From assembly GCA_948567375.1 (NCBI GenBank), contig OX419762.1, positions 15,196,001 through 15,260,000 of the forward strand: a DNA stretch of 64,000 nucleotides, read 5' to 3'. Each line of letters opens with the position of its first letter. The first letter of the stretch is position 1. Shown here piece after piece: positions 24,665 through 36,086 of this stretch. This DNA is from Lunularia cruciata. Lineage: Eukaryota; Streptophyta; Marchantiopsida; Lunulariales; Lunulariaceae. Made by a program: the position numbers and the translations under genes. The notes beneath the pieces are model-generated. The model saw only the letters and a list, made by a program, of their open reading frames with translations, did not search any database and had not been told where the DNA came from.

Positions 24665-25019
24665 ACTACAATCCACATACACTTCAAATATTCTTTTGCA
24701 CTCTTGAAGGTAAAAAGATGCAAGGTATGAAATGAAGAACTCTTTCTACCATCCGCCATCATCAATCTCCTTCCATTTATTGGCTCAAAGGGATACATAA
24801 TTCCTTTACTAATTGCATGGACAAGTAATTTTTTGAAATTCCTGAATCAACTAAAATTCTACAATCGTGATCAGATATCATACCTTACAAGTGAAGTAAA
24901 CTTGCATAGGTCAAGCATGTGATCTCATTGGAACTAATCAAGTTCTCAATAGGCGGCTCAAAATCTCCTATTGGAATTCCTTGTTTCCTTGATCATTCTG
25001 CTCCACAAACTCCATCTGG
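24665..25019 (-). pseudogene. element A protease region, decayed
   Basis: The frame 24798-24568 includes NGRRLMMADGRKSSSFHTLH, matching element B's protease flank (RSRLMMADGRKDSAFRTLH). The catalytic Asp triad is not visible in an open frame. It sits between the gag knuckle and RT, as expected. Confidence 0.55.
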
Positions 25020-26148
25020 GCAACTTGTCGAGGTTGCCCATTCTTGAGCAAACACTCAACCATATGATGTCTAATTTGGCGACAATAGAAACAACCACCA
25101 TTTTCTCATAATTTTTCTCTATCTATAGTGTCAAGTAATCTCCATTGAATGGCATCAATCTCCATTGGTGCCAGCTCCTCCACTTGTGTGTAGTGTATTG
25201 GTAGGTTTTGTGGAGGTCAAGGTCAAGACCAACTTGTTGCAACCAAGGAATCAAAGCATTTGGCCAACCACAGGGCTTCCTCCAAGTGTTGCAACCCTTG
25301 CATAGTTCTATCTAATTGGTTTGTGACTTCAAGCTCCTCACAAATCAATCTAGAGCTTCACCTTCTAGTATATTTGGAATTTACGTGATTTTGTTCTAGA
25401 ATTCTGTGATGTAACTTCTTATAGATCCAATCTGCTTCAACTTTGCCAACCTATCTCGTGTAGCTTGTGTGACATTTATAGCTTGGAATAGACCAATTAT
25501 TGCACTCTAGTATTCTACCCATATCAAGATTGATGTAACAATTTGTTGTTCAACTTGCTCCTCCCAAAATTGCCACCATAGCTTTGCTACTCTATCCAAT
25601 TGGTTGGAAGCCAAGAGAATCTATTTACGTTCATCTTGAAGTGGTAGCTTTGAAATAACATTCACAATCAAACATAGAATTCTCCATATCACTTGGGAGA
25701 TTCTTGCTTTTGAAAACCTTGAGTTTTGGAAATCTGATTCAGTCTTCTCATTCTTGAATAGGTATTATCTTTACATGCTCTCTACGTGCTCTTGTCATTG
25801 ATGATCTCATTCCATCAATTGAGTAAGGTGCTCAATTTGTTGCTGCATAGCAATGATAACCTTGAGCATTGCCGCCATAGTTACCACTCTATCATACCAC
25901 CCGCACTCTATCCAATTTATTAACACATAGATGTAACACTTACATTGTTCTTCATAAATTACAACAAGAAGTACCAAGGGTTCCTTAGACAAGATGGTTA
26001 TATTCAAAAAATCCTACCTAAAGTGTGAGGTGATGAACTATATAAAATGATACTTGGGTAGTACCCGGATGCAAAAATCCAGACAGTTTGGTAGAAATGG
26101 ATTTGGTATCCATAAATTCCATCCATCCCATTCATGTTCTATTACCAA
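25020..26148 (-). pseudogene. element A gag with CCHC knuckle, plus PBS-like site
   Basis: In sense, near 25095-25050, the text gives CFYCRQIRHHMVEC, a CX2CX4HX4C nucleocapsid knuckle. The upstream frame 26007-25807 gives a short gag N-terminal piece (MAAMLKVIIAMQQQIEHL). Adjacent to the LTR, sense TTGGTAATAGAACATG resembles the initiator-tRNA-Met primer-binding site (about 10 of 13). Several frameshifts are present. Confidence 0.65.
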
Positions 26149-26640
26149 TATAAAAGACCAAGATAGAGGGGAGAAATAGTACAATGGAAGATCACATTAG
26201 GACACTTGAATGTGGGAAACTCCAAATGTGTAAAAGTCTAAGATCTAGGAGAGAAATAAGAGAATGGAAGATCACATTGAGACACTTGAATGTGTGTAAA
26301 CTCCGAATGCCTAGCATGAGTTTTGTCTCTTGTATTTATAGGGATCCTACAAGGCTCTTGAGAAGCTTCTCAAGAAGCTTCTTTGAGCCACTTTCTTGGA
26401 ATGCAAGCCAAGTTAATTAGGAAGCTTCTCAAGAAGCTTCCTTCTAGAAGTATTTTACTTGGCATGCAAGTTAAGCTAGATGGAAGCTTCCAAAAGTTAC
26501 CTACTTGGAGTGCAAGCTAAACTAGTCAAGAAGCTTCCCAAGAAGCTTCTTAGATACTTCTAGGATATTCTAGGTTAATTTGTCTTATTTGCTACTTTGT
26601 TAGCCCTACTAACTACATCGCTAAACTCCATATTGTTACA
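26149..26640 (-). repeat. LTR2 shared by elements A and B
   Basis: 492 bp, reading in plus from tataaaagacc to catattgttaca. On its left (sense downstream) is element A's PBS-like site. On its right (sense upstream) is tattcccccacctctag, whose complement is a good polypurine tract. It therefore serves as 5' LTR for A and 3' LTR for B. An internal duplication of about 75 bp repeats the R/U5-like end (two tgtaaaag starts near 26149 and 26228). The inverted TATA (tttatagg) is near 26333. Clustered gaa/ttc motifs fill about 26350-26590. Confidence 0.85.
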
Positions 26641-26699
26641 TATTCCCCCACCTCTAGTTGGTGACATCCTCATTGCCAATGAAGGTTTGAACTCTTGGA

Positions 26700-27178
26700 T
26701 GGCCATTTGTGCATTTAAGAGATGAGAAAGAGGTTCCCATGTGGCATCATGAAGGGGATACCCTTTCTAAAGGACCTTGTACTCCGTATGTTGTCAAAGG
26801 CCTTGTTGAATGTGGCAATGTGCAAGGATACAATCAACTTCGTACTCCTCATGATCATCGATAGGGACAGGAGGAAGGGAAGGTTGGACTCAAGAGGAAA
26901 ACAAAGAGGGGTTAGGAACAAAGGGTTTCAATTTGAAAACATGAAAGATAGGATGGATATGCATATAACAAGGCAAGGCAAGACAAGTTGATAAGCAACA
27001 AGAGAGAAAATTTGGGTGACATCAAAGTGTCATGTCCAATTAGGGGCAAGTTAACAAACTTAAGTATCAAGTGGGAGAGGAAGGTTATTGGATGAAAGCG
27101 TGACCTTATGACCAACTTGAAAGTTGAGATCATGGTGATGGTGATCCGCATATTATTTCTACCTTTTTTGAGCAACAA
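26700..27178 (-). pseudogene. element B integrase C-terminus and chromodomain
   Basis: In sense, a decayed HPxFHVSxLKP region is followed by 'DHEEYEVDCILAHCHIQQG' and, after a shift, DATWEPLSHLLNAQMAIQE, the canonical end of a chromodomain with the WEPLSHL motif intact. The N-terminal part of the frame (27178-26912) overlaps the integrase tail. Confidence 0.75.
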
Positions 27179-28176
27179 GGAGATGAGATTTAGCTTGTTG
27201 GAGGGATTGGGAGATGGTGGTCAAGAAAGTGGAAGTATGAGAGATACAAGACGGAGGAGGAGCAAGAAAGGAATCTAAAACAAGTGGGTCTTGGCCAAAA
27301 TTATGAAAGAAAGGAGAGAATTCAATGCTTGCTTGTTTAGAATTATTGTATGCAAACTCCATAGTTGCAAGACATTCATCCCAATTGGTATGATGAATGT
27401 TGACAAAGGCACAAAACATATCTTCCAAGGTGCAATTTGCACTTTCAATTTGTCCATAATTTGAGGATGATAGGCCATGGACAAAGCAAGCTTGGTGCCA
27501 AGTATCTAGAAGAGTGCTTGCCAAAACTTTTGAGTGAAGTGAGGATCACAATCAAAGATGAATACACACTGCATCCCATGATGGTTGAATATATTGTCGA
27601 AGCAGAATTATGCCAAGGTTGGAGCATCCACAATATCAACCGTTGGTGCCAAATGGATTTGTTTACTAAGCTTATCCACAAACACTACAATTGCTTTGTG
27701 ACCTTGCTTTGTCTTGGGCAAGGAGGTGATGAGATCTAAGCTCACATGTTACCAATGAGTAGATGGAATAAGGAGTGGTTGAGGGAGTCCACTCGGCTTC
27801 TGGCTATTATCCTTGTTGCATTTGCAACTCTCACACAATTAGACAAATTCCCAAACATCTTGTGCCTTGTTGGGCCACCACCATTGGTACCTAAGGTTTT
27901 GTCCACACCCATGTGACCTGCTATTGGTAAATCATGGGCTTCTTGAAGGCGCACAAGTGGGAGATCACCTTTAGTTAGAACATAGATTTGGTATTCATGG
28001 AATAGAAGGCCTTCTTTGAAGGAGAAGTTGTTGTACTCCTTATTGCATGATGTAAGACGACCATGTACCATTTGGACAAAGGGATCTTGTTGTAGAGCTG
28101 ACCAAAACTCATTTTGGACCTTGGAGTCAATTGACATTGTCGTAAGTATCACCATGATGAGAGGAAGAGACTTCAA
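27159..28176 (-). pseudogene. element B integrase
   Basis: The frame 28176-27742 carries the zinc-binding start (HDLPIAGHMGVDKTL, with the two His) and the protease-RH boundary text. Frames 27681-27445 and 27524-27159 carry the core: 'MWISLVNKSIWHQRLI', 'WHQACFVHGLSSSNYGQIES' (the DQxxxFxSxxxxxLxxxxGixxxxSxxYHPQxDGQxE region) and MEFAYNNSKQASIEFSPF. The domains occupy different frames, so no functional protein is made. Confidence 0.8.
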
Positions 28177-28179
28177 TTA

Positions 28180-28575
28180 GTGTCATCGTCATAGAGCATC
28201 AAGGATGACATGGAACAAACCTGGTTTGTACTCAAGTTTGATGTCAAAGAATTGGAGTTGTGCCTCCCATTGATTCTATCTACTCTTCATGTGTTCCAAG
28301 TGCAAGGTATGCAACAATGGTTTATGATCAATTCACATGACCACTTGTTTCTCTAAGAGATAATGCCTCGATACCTTGGTTGCATAAACCATTGCAAGTT
28401 GTTTCCAATCTCAAGTAGAGTAATTTATTTTAGCCGTATTTATTTGGTGAGACACAAACACAATGGGATGTAATCCATATAGAAATTCCTATTGCAACAC
28501 AACTCCAATTGCAAAGTTAGAAGCATCAAAATCAACCACACAAGGTAGTTGAGGATCATTTGGTTGAAGGATGGG
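28180..28575 (-). pseudogene. element B RNase H region, decayed
   Basis: This lies between integrase and RT, is strongly similar to 21480-21890 of element A, and has no open frame. The position and the sense text around 'VVDFDASNFAIG' (from ttagaagcatcaaaatcaac) support an RNase H domain. Confidence 0.55.
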
Positions 28576-29312
28576 TGTAATACCAAGGGTTAGCCATATG
28601 ATCTAGATGTGAAATTTGGTTTGGTAACATCTAGAATGATGTTATACATGATGGTCAAAATAGATCAGATAGAAGTATCACCAAGAGAGTACTTCTACTA
28701 ATAGGGCAGAAACCGAAATAGACTTGAGAACCTTAGAACCAATAGCTAGACATATGATTTAAAGGTGAGAATTGGTTTGGTAACATCTGGAAGGATGTTA
28801 CACATGATGGACTAAACAGATCAGAAAGAGGTATCACCAAAAGGGGACTTCTACTAATAGAGTAGGAACCGAAATATGCCTGAAATCTTTGAAGGCAATT
28901 TTGGAGGCCTAAACGGATGAATTAGGCCTCGAAAATGTGCAGATTCCCCCCCAACAGAGGAAAGGCTGGCCTTCCCTCCCCCTGGTTTGTCTTGTCAAGA
29001 GCTTTCCAACGGTACCTTACTCATGTGATTCTGAGATTCCTACAGGAAGATTCCCTAAAAGATTCCCTCCGATCAAAGCTCGTTTGACCAACCAGATAGG
29101 ACCTAGACCAGACAGGTCACCCATCCAAGTCAGTAATCCAAGGGTGGAGCTTGCTGACATGTCACCTATCTATGTCCCTAATCCTATGGTGGAGCTTCCT
29201 TGGAGGAGATCCTCTTTGTCTATATAATAAAGAGAAGGTGCTTCCTTGGGGCATCGAATGTTTGAGTGTGCAATCTGTGTTTTCTCTCTTCTCTTGTCCT
29301 CGGAGTATTACA
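28576..29312 (+). repeat. LTR1 solo LTR with perfect TSD
   Basis: 737 bp, tgtaataccaaggg to tcggagtattaca, flanked by atggg (28571-28575, 29313-29317). A TATA-like tctatataataaagag lies near 29218. It separates RNase H from RT of element B, which are contiguous in element A (about 21895). Confidence 0.92.
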
Positions 29313-29374
29313 ATGGGTCTTGAAGACACCATATGTTTCAACTTTTGGAATGCTTCTTTGTGCTTGGTAGTCCA

Positions 29375-30123
29375 CTAGAAGCTCAAGTTCTTCCCCAAGA
29401 GGTCAGTCAATGGTGTAGCCACATGAGCATAATAGTGGATGAATTGTCGGTAAAAAATAGCCAATCCATTAAATGCATGTACTTGTGTAGCATCCTTTGG
29501 AGTATGCCAATCAGTAATGGTCTTGATTCTCTCATCTTCCATCTTGATCCCCTTTGATGAGATCTTGTGACCCAAGAAAGTAACTTCCTTTTGCCAAAAG
29601 GCACACTTTGACTTTTTGCAATAAATTTCCATTGTCGTAGTCATCTTATGACTTCTTGCACATGATTCTTGTGTTCTACCTTTATCTTGCTATAGATTGA
29701 GATATCATCCAAGAACACCATCACATACAGATCCAATAGTCCATCCAACACTAGATGCATCTGATCCATGAAGACTGTTGGAGCATTAGTGAGCCCAAAA
29801 GGTAGAATTCTCCACTTGAAATGCTTATACCATGTATGAAAGGCAGTCTTTTGCACATCCTCCCTATCAATGGAGATTTGCCAATAGTTGTTGCAAAGAT
29901 CTAACTTGGAAAAGTATCATACTCCACTCAATTGATCAAGCAAGTCATTGATCTGAGACAAGGGATATCCATTCTTCATTATTTGCTTATTGAGCCCATG
30001 ATAATCAATACAAAAACAAAGTCCTCTATCCTTCTTTAGAATGGATAGTACCGGTGCTCCCCAAGGAGAAGTACTATATTGTATGAAGTCCTTCTTCAAC
30101 AACTCCATAAGTGTTGTTTGCAA
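29375..30123 (-). pseudogene. element B reverse transcriptase
   Basis: Frames 30123-29917 ([33 protein letters not shown]), 29856-29641 (FKWRILPFGLTNAPTVFMDQ, VMVFLDDISIYSK, with the catalytic FLDD box) and 29644-29375 (FLGHKISSKGIKM, AFNGLAIFYRQFIHYYAHV) give near-complete Ty3/gypsy RT palm-to-thumb motifs. A few frame changes disable it. It is better preserved than element A's RT. Confidence 0.87.
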
Positions 30124-30380
30124 CTCCTCTAACTCCTTTGGTCAAAGCTGATAGATTGGTCTACTCATTGGAGTACTCCTTGGCAGTAACTCAATCTTGA
30201 AGTGCATACCATGATTGGAGGGTAATACCTTTGGTAGACCATCCAAAAACAAATCCGCAAACTCTTGAATTATCTGATCAACCTTTGCTTGATGAAGCTC
30301 TTGGCCCTCAGATTGTCCTTGTGCAATCGGCTTGATCTATACCGCAATAATAGACTTATCTTCCTCCAAAATTTGCTTTA

Positions 30381-31122
30381 TGTAATACCAAGAGCTAGCC
30401 ATATGATCTAGATATGAAATTTGGTTCGGTAACATCTGGAATGATGTTATACATGATGGTCAAAATAGATCAGATAGAAATATCACCAAAAAGAGTACTT
30501 CTACTAATAGTGCAAAAACCATAATAGACTTAAAAACTTTAGAACCAATACCTAGACATATGATTTAAAGGTCAGAATTGGTTTAGTAACAACTGTAAGG
30601 ATGCTACACATGATGGACTAAACAAATGAGAAAGAAATATCACCAAATGTGTACTTCTACTAATAGAGTAGGAACCAAAATATGCCTGAAATCTTTGAAG
30701 GTAATTTTAGAGGCCTAAACAGGTGAATTAGGCCTCAAAAATGTGTAGATTACCCCTCCTCTAATAGAGGAGAGGCTGGCCTTCCCTCCTTCCTTGTTTG
30801 TCTTGTTGAGAGCTTTCCAAGGGTACCTTACCCATGTAATTCTAAGATTCCTATAGGAAGATTTCCTAAAAGATTCCCTTTGGTCAAAGCTTGTTTGACC
30901 AAACAGATAGGACCAAAACCGACATGTCACCCATCCAAGTAAGTAATCCAAGGGTGGAGCTTATTGACATTTCACCTATATATGTGCCTAATCTTGTGGT
31001 GGAGCTTCCTTGGAGGAGATCCTCTTTGTTTATATAATAAAGAGAAGGTGCTTCTTTGGGGCATCGGATGATTGAGTGTGAAATCTGTGTTTTCTCTCTT
31101 TTATTGTCCTTGGAATATTACA
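30381..31122 (+). repeat. LTR1 solo LTR, TSD with one mismatch
   Basis: 742 bp, tgtaataccaagag to ttggaatattaca. The flanks cttta (30376-30380) and ctcta (31123-31127) form a 4/5 target duplication. It interrupts the region between protease and RT of element B. Confidence 0.9.
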
Positions 31123-31365
31123 CTCTATAGCTGCTTCACTAACGAACTTCCCATCTAGGGACTCATCTCTCTTCAAGGCTTGCTCCATAGCTCCTTTCCT
31201 AGCAAGCTTCCCATCTTGGGACTTAGCTCCTTTCAAGGCTTGCTCTATGGCTACCTTCTCAACAAACTTCCCATCTTAGAACTGACTATTCTTAGGTGTC
31301 TTACTCAGGGGTGCCAGACAACCTAATTAGAAATTTTTACCTTAGTGTTGTACTTGATTTTTCCG

Positions 31366-31728
31366 TCAGGTACAATTAAATTGAACCTTATGACGTTCAA
31401 GCCAAAGTAGTCCTAGAATGACATTGTAGTGTAGAGGTGCCACTACAAACCTCATACACTCCAAATACTCCTTCCCGATCTTGAAGGTAAAAGGATGCAA
31501 GGTACGGAATGCAGAATCCTTTCTACCATCTGCCATCATCAATCTACTTCTAATTATTGGCTTGATAGGAATATCCAATTCCTTTGCTACTTGCATAGAC
31601 ATGCAATTCTCTAAACTTCCAAAATCAACCAAAATCCTACAACCCCGATTAGATATCGTAACTTGCAAGTGAAGCAAACTTGCATAGGTTGAGCCTTCAA
31701 TCCCATTGGAACTAATCAAGCTCCCCAT
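31366..31728 (-). pseudogene. element B aspartic protease
   Basis: A 120-codon frame with LLHLQVTISNRGCRILVDFG, then SLENCMSMQVAKEL, then VVAPLHYNVILGLLWLERHK. This is the retropepsin fold of gypsy elements: the catalytic loop, usually D(S/T)G(S/A), reads DFGS here, followed by the hydrophobic ILG flap-end motif. It is an intact stretch but isolated from its neighbours by stops. Confidence 0.8.
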
Positions 31729-31799
31729 AGGCTCAAAATCTACTATTGGGATTCCTTGTTTCCTTGATCATTCCGCTTTACAAACTCCATCTAGGTAAC

Positions 31800-32159
31800 T
31801 TGTCGAGGTCATCCATTTGTAAGTGGACATCCAGCAATACGATGTCCAACTTGGTGACAATAAAAACAACCACTATTTTGGTACAATCTTTCTCTATATG
31901 CTATACCAAGTGGTCTCCATTGGTGTCAGTTCCTCCACTTATGCATAATGTACTAGTAAGCTTTGTGTAGGTTGAGGTCAAGACCAAGTTGTTGTAACCA
32001 AGGAATCAAAGCACTCAGCCAATTGCATGGCATCTTCCACATTTTGTGGTTTTTGCATGGTCACCTCCAATTTGGTTTGTGACTTCAATCCCCTCACAAA
32101 TTGGTCCAGAACTTCACCTTCTTGTATATGTAGAATTTGCATGATGATGTTTTGAAATT
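31800..32159 (-). pseudogene. element B gag C-terminal part with CCHC knuckle
   Basis: In sense near 31868-31825 the text reads CFYCHQVGHRIAGC (CX2CX4HX4C). The frame 32190-31978 contains HIQEGEVLDQFVRGLKSQTK and LEVTMQKPQNVEDAMQLAEC, the typical gypsy gag capsid end ('F..GLK...' then 'A...AE'). It is cut at 32159 by insertion of the PHD element; the remainder of gag continues at 41979. Confidence 0.78.
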
Positions 32160-32264
32160 TGTCGTTTGTATATACATTGCTACACAACATACATTGCTGT
32201 CAACATCATACACTATAGAAGCACAACTCACACATAAGTCATACATAGACTCTAAAGTGCCACA
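32160..32264 (-). repeat. extra LTR fragment X outside the 3' LTR
   Basis: About 105 bp, tgtcgtttgtatatac to aaagtgccaca, repeating 32717-32821 with few changes. It abuts the complete LTR in the order LTR-end to LTR-start (sense CTGATTA-T-TGTGGCAC), the arrangement of a two-LTR junction. Confidence 0.8.
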
Positions 32265-32821
32265 ATAATCAGATTGCTCACCACTCTCAACTCAACTCAA
32301 CTCAGATCAGTACTTGATCTGTCACTCTATAAATTACTAACAACTGGGCACTGATTATAGTCAAGCCACACCCACTCAAGCATAGAGAATCCAGGTGACG
32401 CTTGCCGGCCTCTGTCCACCATAACCAAGAACTTGAAGGCTCAACATCAAAGAAGTGAGCTCTCTGGAGCTCACTTCAAAACTATATCCTCTGGACTCGA
32501 GCTAGCTCTGAAACCCTAACGGTCCTACTGATGGCACACTCAACGGTGTGAATGGTGCAAAGTGATGGTGGGCCCCACCATGAAGTCAATACCCCGAACA
32601 CAAAATCTGACCGTCAGAAAGTAGTCTTTGAGAAATTGTTGAAATAACTCTAACTACTATCACTGGAACTCCAGTGTCCGAGCATCTAGATGCGGCACTA
32701 CAAATGGCGTGACAACTGTCGTGCGTATATACATCGTTACTCAACATACATCACTGTCAACATCATACACTATAGAAGCACAACTCACACATAAGTCATA
32801 CATAGACTCTAAAGTGCCACA
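32265..32821 (-). repeat. 3' LTR of the PHD element
   Basis: About 557 bp. In sense it starts TGTGGCACTTTAG directly after a G-rich PPT (plus cccccct, 32826-32832). It comprises block X' (32717-32821) and block Y (32265-32714). Y contains a TATA-like tctataaatt near 32327 in plus. Confidence 0.8.
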
Positions 32822-32990
32822 ATCGCCCCCCTAGCTGGCGGTTAGGTCCCTCTAACTCCAGATAGCCATCTACTTTAAGTATATGGTATACCCTCTAATG
32901 GGCAAAGATCAGGAGGCCGGGTGCTATGGAGCCCCATTGTTAGTCGCATGTCTGCAATCTATACCATATAAAGAATGAACTAGCTATAGG

Positions 32991-33326
32991 TCAAGTACAT
33001 CTAGGACATAACCATTGTCCCTGAGGAACCACCGTGAGGGGAGGAGTCATACATGCCATATGCCATCTTCTTGAACAACTATCACACACTAACATAGTAG
33101 CAGCTCCACCAGAAGAGCCACATAACATACACCTCAAGCCTACATGTATAAGTGCCAAGCTTGGGTCCATAGTACCATCAATGTTTGGGAGGTGACATGG
33201 TGCACAATTGCGCAGATGATCCTTCCAAACAACACCATCATGTCCTTCTAACACAAGGACTCCAGATGGCAAAACCTCATGCACTCTCAAGATAGTGCGG
33301 CCTATAGAAACATCAAGTGTCATCAA
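32991..33326 (-). CDS. PHD-finger domain at the C-terminus of gypsy integrase
   Basis: The frame reads MTLDVSIGRTILRVHEVLPS and LVLEGHDGVVWKDHLRNCAP, an SH3-like integrase tail, followed by CMLC, nine residues, then CDSC, SRRW, HMAC, then MTPPLTVVPQGQWLCPRC. This is a full Cys4-His-Cys3 PHD finger with the conserved aromatic W before the last CxxC. PHD fingers read the histone H3 tail (K4 state). Placed where chromoviruses carry a chromodomain, it plausibly tethers the pre-integration complex to a chromatin state. The stop lies about 170 bp before the LTR. Upstream, decayed text (33326-33620) links it to the integrase core, so it is originally part of Pol. Confidence 0.85.
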   Translation of the reverse strand: MMTLDVSIGRTILRVHEVLPSGVLVLEGHDGVVWKDHLRNCAPCHLPNIDGTMDPSLALIHVGLRCMLCGSSGGAATMLVCDSCSRRWHMACMTPPLTVVPQGQWLCPRCT

Positions 33327-33622
33327 TGTTGTCTATCGTAGATATACATAGTTGCTTGGATGAAATTGACAGATTGAGGGTCTATAACCTCCTCCTCGAA
33401 TGGTAGCATAGCGTAAAGTATCTCTATGCTGAGCAATCGCCAAGTTCTCAAAGGCCATCGGCATCACTCTCCGAAAGATCTCTACCCACTGAGAACATAC
33501 GCTCATCCATAATTGGGGTCATCCAAGTCCAAAACTACAATAGCATCTTGACGAATGGCTGCAGGTAAATCTGGATCTCGTCCATAGAGTAGAAAGTATG
33601 GAAAGAAGGATGCTAAGGAGGC

Positions 33623-34573
33623 TTACCGGCTGAACCGATAGCCCATGGCCAACCAAGGTAATTGGAGATCCCAATCTCCCAAGAGGCCTCTCTGCAAACC
33701 ATACTTTTGCAATCCTCTCTTCACCGTCTGAACCACTCTCTTTGCTAAGCCATCTGCCTCAGGGTGATCTTGGGATGTAGTACGATGATCAATCAAGGCC
33801 TTGTCACACAAGACCTGAAACTCCCTTAAGAACTTTGTACCCTGATCAGTCAAAACCTCAGTTGGTGCACCAAAATGACTAAGAACTCGATCCAAGAACG
33901 AGTAAGTTGTCCCTTCACTAGACTTGTCAGGAAGTGCCACCAGCTCAATCCACTTGGAGAAGTGCTCCATCATCACCAAAACATACCAATGATGTCTCAC
34001 AGTCAGCAGTAAAGGTCCGGCAAAGTCCAAACTCCAACGGTAACTCAATCCCATGATAGGTAATGGGTGTAACTGTGGCGTAGGAGCATTGAATGATGCT
34101 CTAACTCGGTCAAAAACCATACATCTGGCAACAAATTGCTGTACCTTGGTCTGCATACCGCGCCACCAATAATGACTCTGGAGTAAGCTATATGTACGCT
34201 TTACTCCAAAATGTCCTAGCTCCTCATGAGCATGACGGACCAACAGTGGTCTCTGTGCTGGAAGTAGTACTACTTGCACTCTACCATCCTCCCATACATG
34301 CAAAAGGTGTCTACCCTCCAATCTGAACCGTCTGGCTTGCTGAAGAACACGGTCTCTCTCCTTGGCCCCAATTGTGTTACCCACAACACCAGTGCAAAGA
34401 TAGTCCATCACGAAGACATCATCATGAATGTCTCGCTGAACTATACCAATATCTTCACTCTCTAGATCTATGACCTCAATAACTCCTCTAGTATACCACC
34501 AAAGCCTCTGCAAATATACATAGAAAGGCCGATGCATGCCAACCTGGCACCATCTCCTCATTTGTCTCACCAT
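33623..34573 (-). pseudogene. integrase of the PHD element
   Basis: The 316-codon frame, open over the whole core, contains HAHEELGHFGVKRTYSLLQS (His-His of the zinc domain), then CMVF where CxxC is expected, so one zinc Cys is changed to Phe. The DDE core follows: YRWSLDFAGPL (Asp 1), EVLTDQGTKF (Asp 2), and DHPEADGLAKR (Glu). It ends in LPWLAMGYRFSR just before a frameshift. Integrases insert the cDNA; this copy is probably impaired at the zinc site. Confidence 0.87.
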
Positions 34574-34595
34574 GCCAACGTGCTCCGGTCTAATC

Positions 34596-34952
34596 CTACT
34601 GGCTGGGACATGGGTTTCTACTCAACCCATCTACATCACGGTTCACCACTCCAAGTCTATGAACAACCATGAAATCATACTCCTGTAAAATTAGAGCCCA
34701 TTGTGCATGCTTCCTTGAAAGCTTGTCGGACTCCATCAACCATTTTAGTGGTTGATGATCAGTGATGAGAGTGAAGGAGTTACCAAATAGGTAACATAGG
34801 AAATGTGCTACTGCCCAAACTGCTACCAAGCATTCTCCCTCATATGAACTATACTTTGCCTCCGCTAAATTGTTGGAGTGACTAGCATAGGCCATCACAA
34901 ACTCCTTCCCCTCATCATCATGTTGGGTGAGCACCGCTCCAAGCCCCAACAT
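34596..34952 (-). pseudogene. RNase H of the PHD element
   Basis: The frame contains GAVLTQHDDEGKEFVMAYAS, SSYEGECLVAVWAVAHF and FTLITDHQPLKWLM, then WALILQEYDFMVVHRLG and a DGLSRNP end. These are the standard gypsy RNase H landmarks, including the active-site E in YEGECLA-like and D in TDHQPL. Confidence 0.85.
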
Positions 34953-35075
34953 ACTCCAATCAGTGTGAACCTGAAATGGTCATCTCTTGATCGGTCTCCT
35001 CAAAATAGGAGCAAATGTCAACCTCTCCTTGAGCTCTACAAAAGCTCTCTCTTGCTTATCTCTCCAATACTAGTC

Positions 35076-35978
35076 CTATGTAAGCTTGGTCAGCTTCGTC
35101 AAGGCCTTGGCAATGGCACTAAATCCTCTAACATAGCGGCGATAGAAGTTTTCCAACCCAAGGAATGCTTGCACTCTGCTCACATCCGTAGGCCAAGGAA
35201 TACGTGCAATAGCCTCCACCTTGGTCTGCTGAACACCAAGTCCTCCAGGGTAGATAGTGTGACCCAAATACTCAACTTGCTTGTGGAAGAACCTACATCC
35301 CAGGATGTAATTTGAGTCCATGAGATCTCAACCTCTCAAACACCTCCAACAACTGTCTCTCATGCTCTTCCGCAGTAGTGCTATAGACCAAAATGTCATC
35401 AATATAACACCGAGCAAAATCCAATCTAGCTAGGATCCTACCCATGACCCTCTGGAACTCAGCAAGATGTTCTTTAACCCAAATGGTAAGAACCTCCACT
35501 TATATAACACATCCTTACTGTGAGGATCAATAGCCCAAAATGTTGTCTTGGACTTATCCTCCTCCTTGATTGGCAAGTGATGATATCCCGCTCAAAGATC
35601 CAAAGTACTGAAGACCTTTGCATGCCCAATCGCATCAAAAATCTCCTCCGGTGTAGGCATGGCATACCTATCAGCCCTGGTCTGTCGATTGATAGGACGG
35701 TAATCTTTACATATCCGCCTATTTGTATAGTTGCCATGCATATCCTTCTTGGCTGGCATCATTGTTGCTGATGCATACTCTCCATGTGAAATCTCCACCA
35801 AACCAGCCTCAAAAAGGTCACTACTCCGGCTCTGAATCAATGTCCTCTCCATATCACTATATTGATAAGGACGTTGGAAAATTGGTGTGTCGCTAGTCAA
35901 CTCAAACCGTATACCAAGTCCCTTTAGAGCACCCAAATCCTTCATACTGAAGGCAAAACAACTTGTGTGACTCCTCAA
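35076..35978 (-). pseudogene. reverse transcriptase of the PHD element
   Basis: Blocks: 35978-35592 (FELTSDTPIFQRPYQYSDME, RICKDYRPINRQTRADRYAM, AKVFSTLDL); 35499-35293 (FARCYIDDILVYSTTAEEHE, the catalytic YIDD box); 35321-35076 (VEYLGHTIYPGGLGVQQTKV, VQAFLGLENFYRRYVRGFSA). The motif order is complete, but at least two frame changes separate the blocks. Confidence 0.87.
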
Positions 35979-36086
35979 GAACCTCCAAACCCTCCGTCTT
36001 TCCTCTCCAATAAGCTTGGATCCAAGATTTGGCTCCCAAGTATCCTCTGTAACTGTAGTAGGAGTGGAAGACGTATTGACTGGCTG

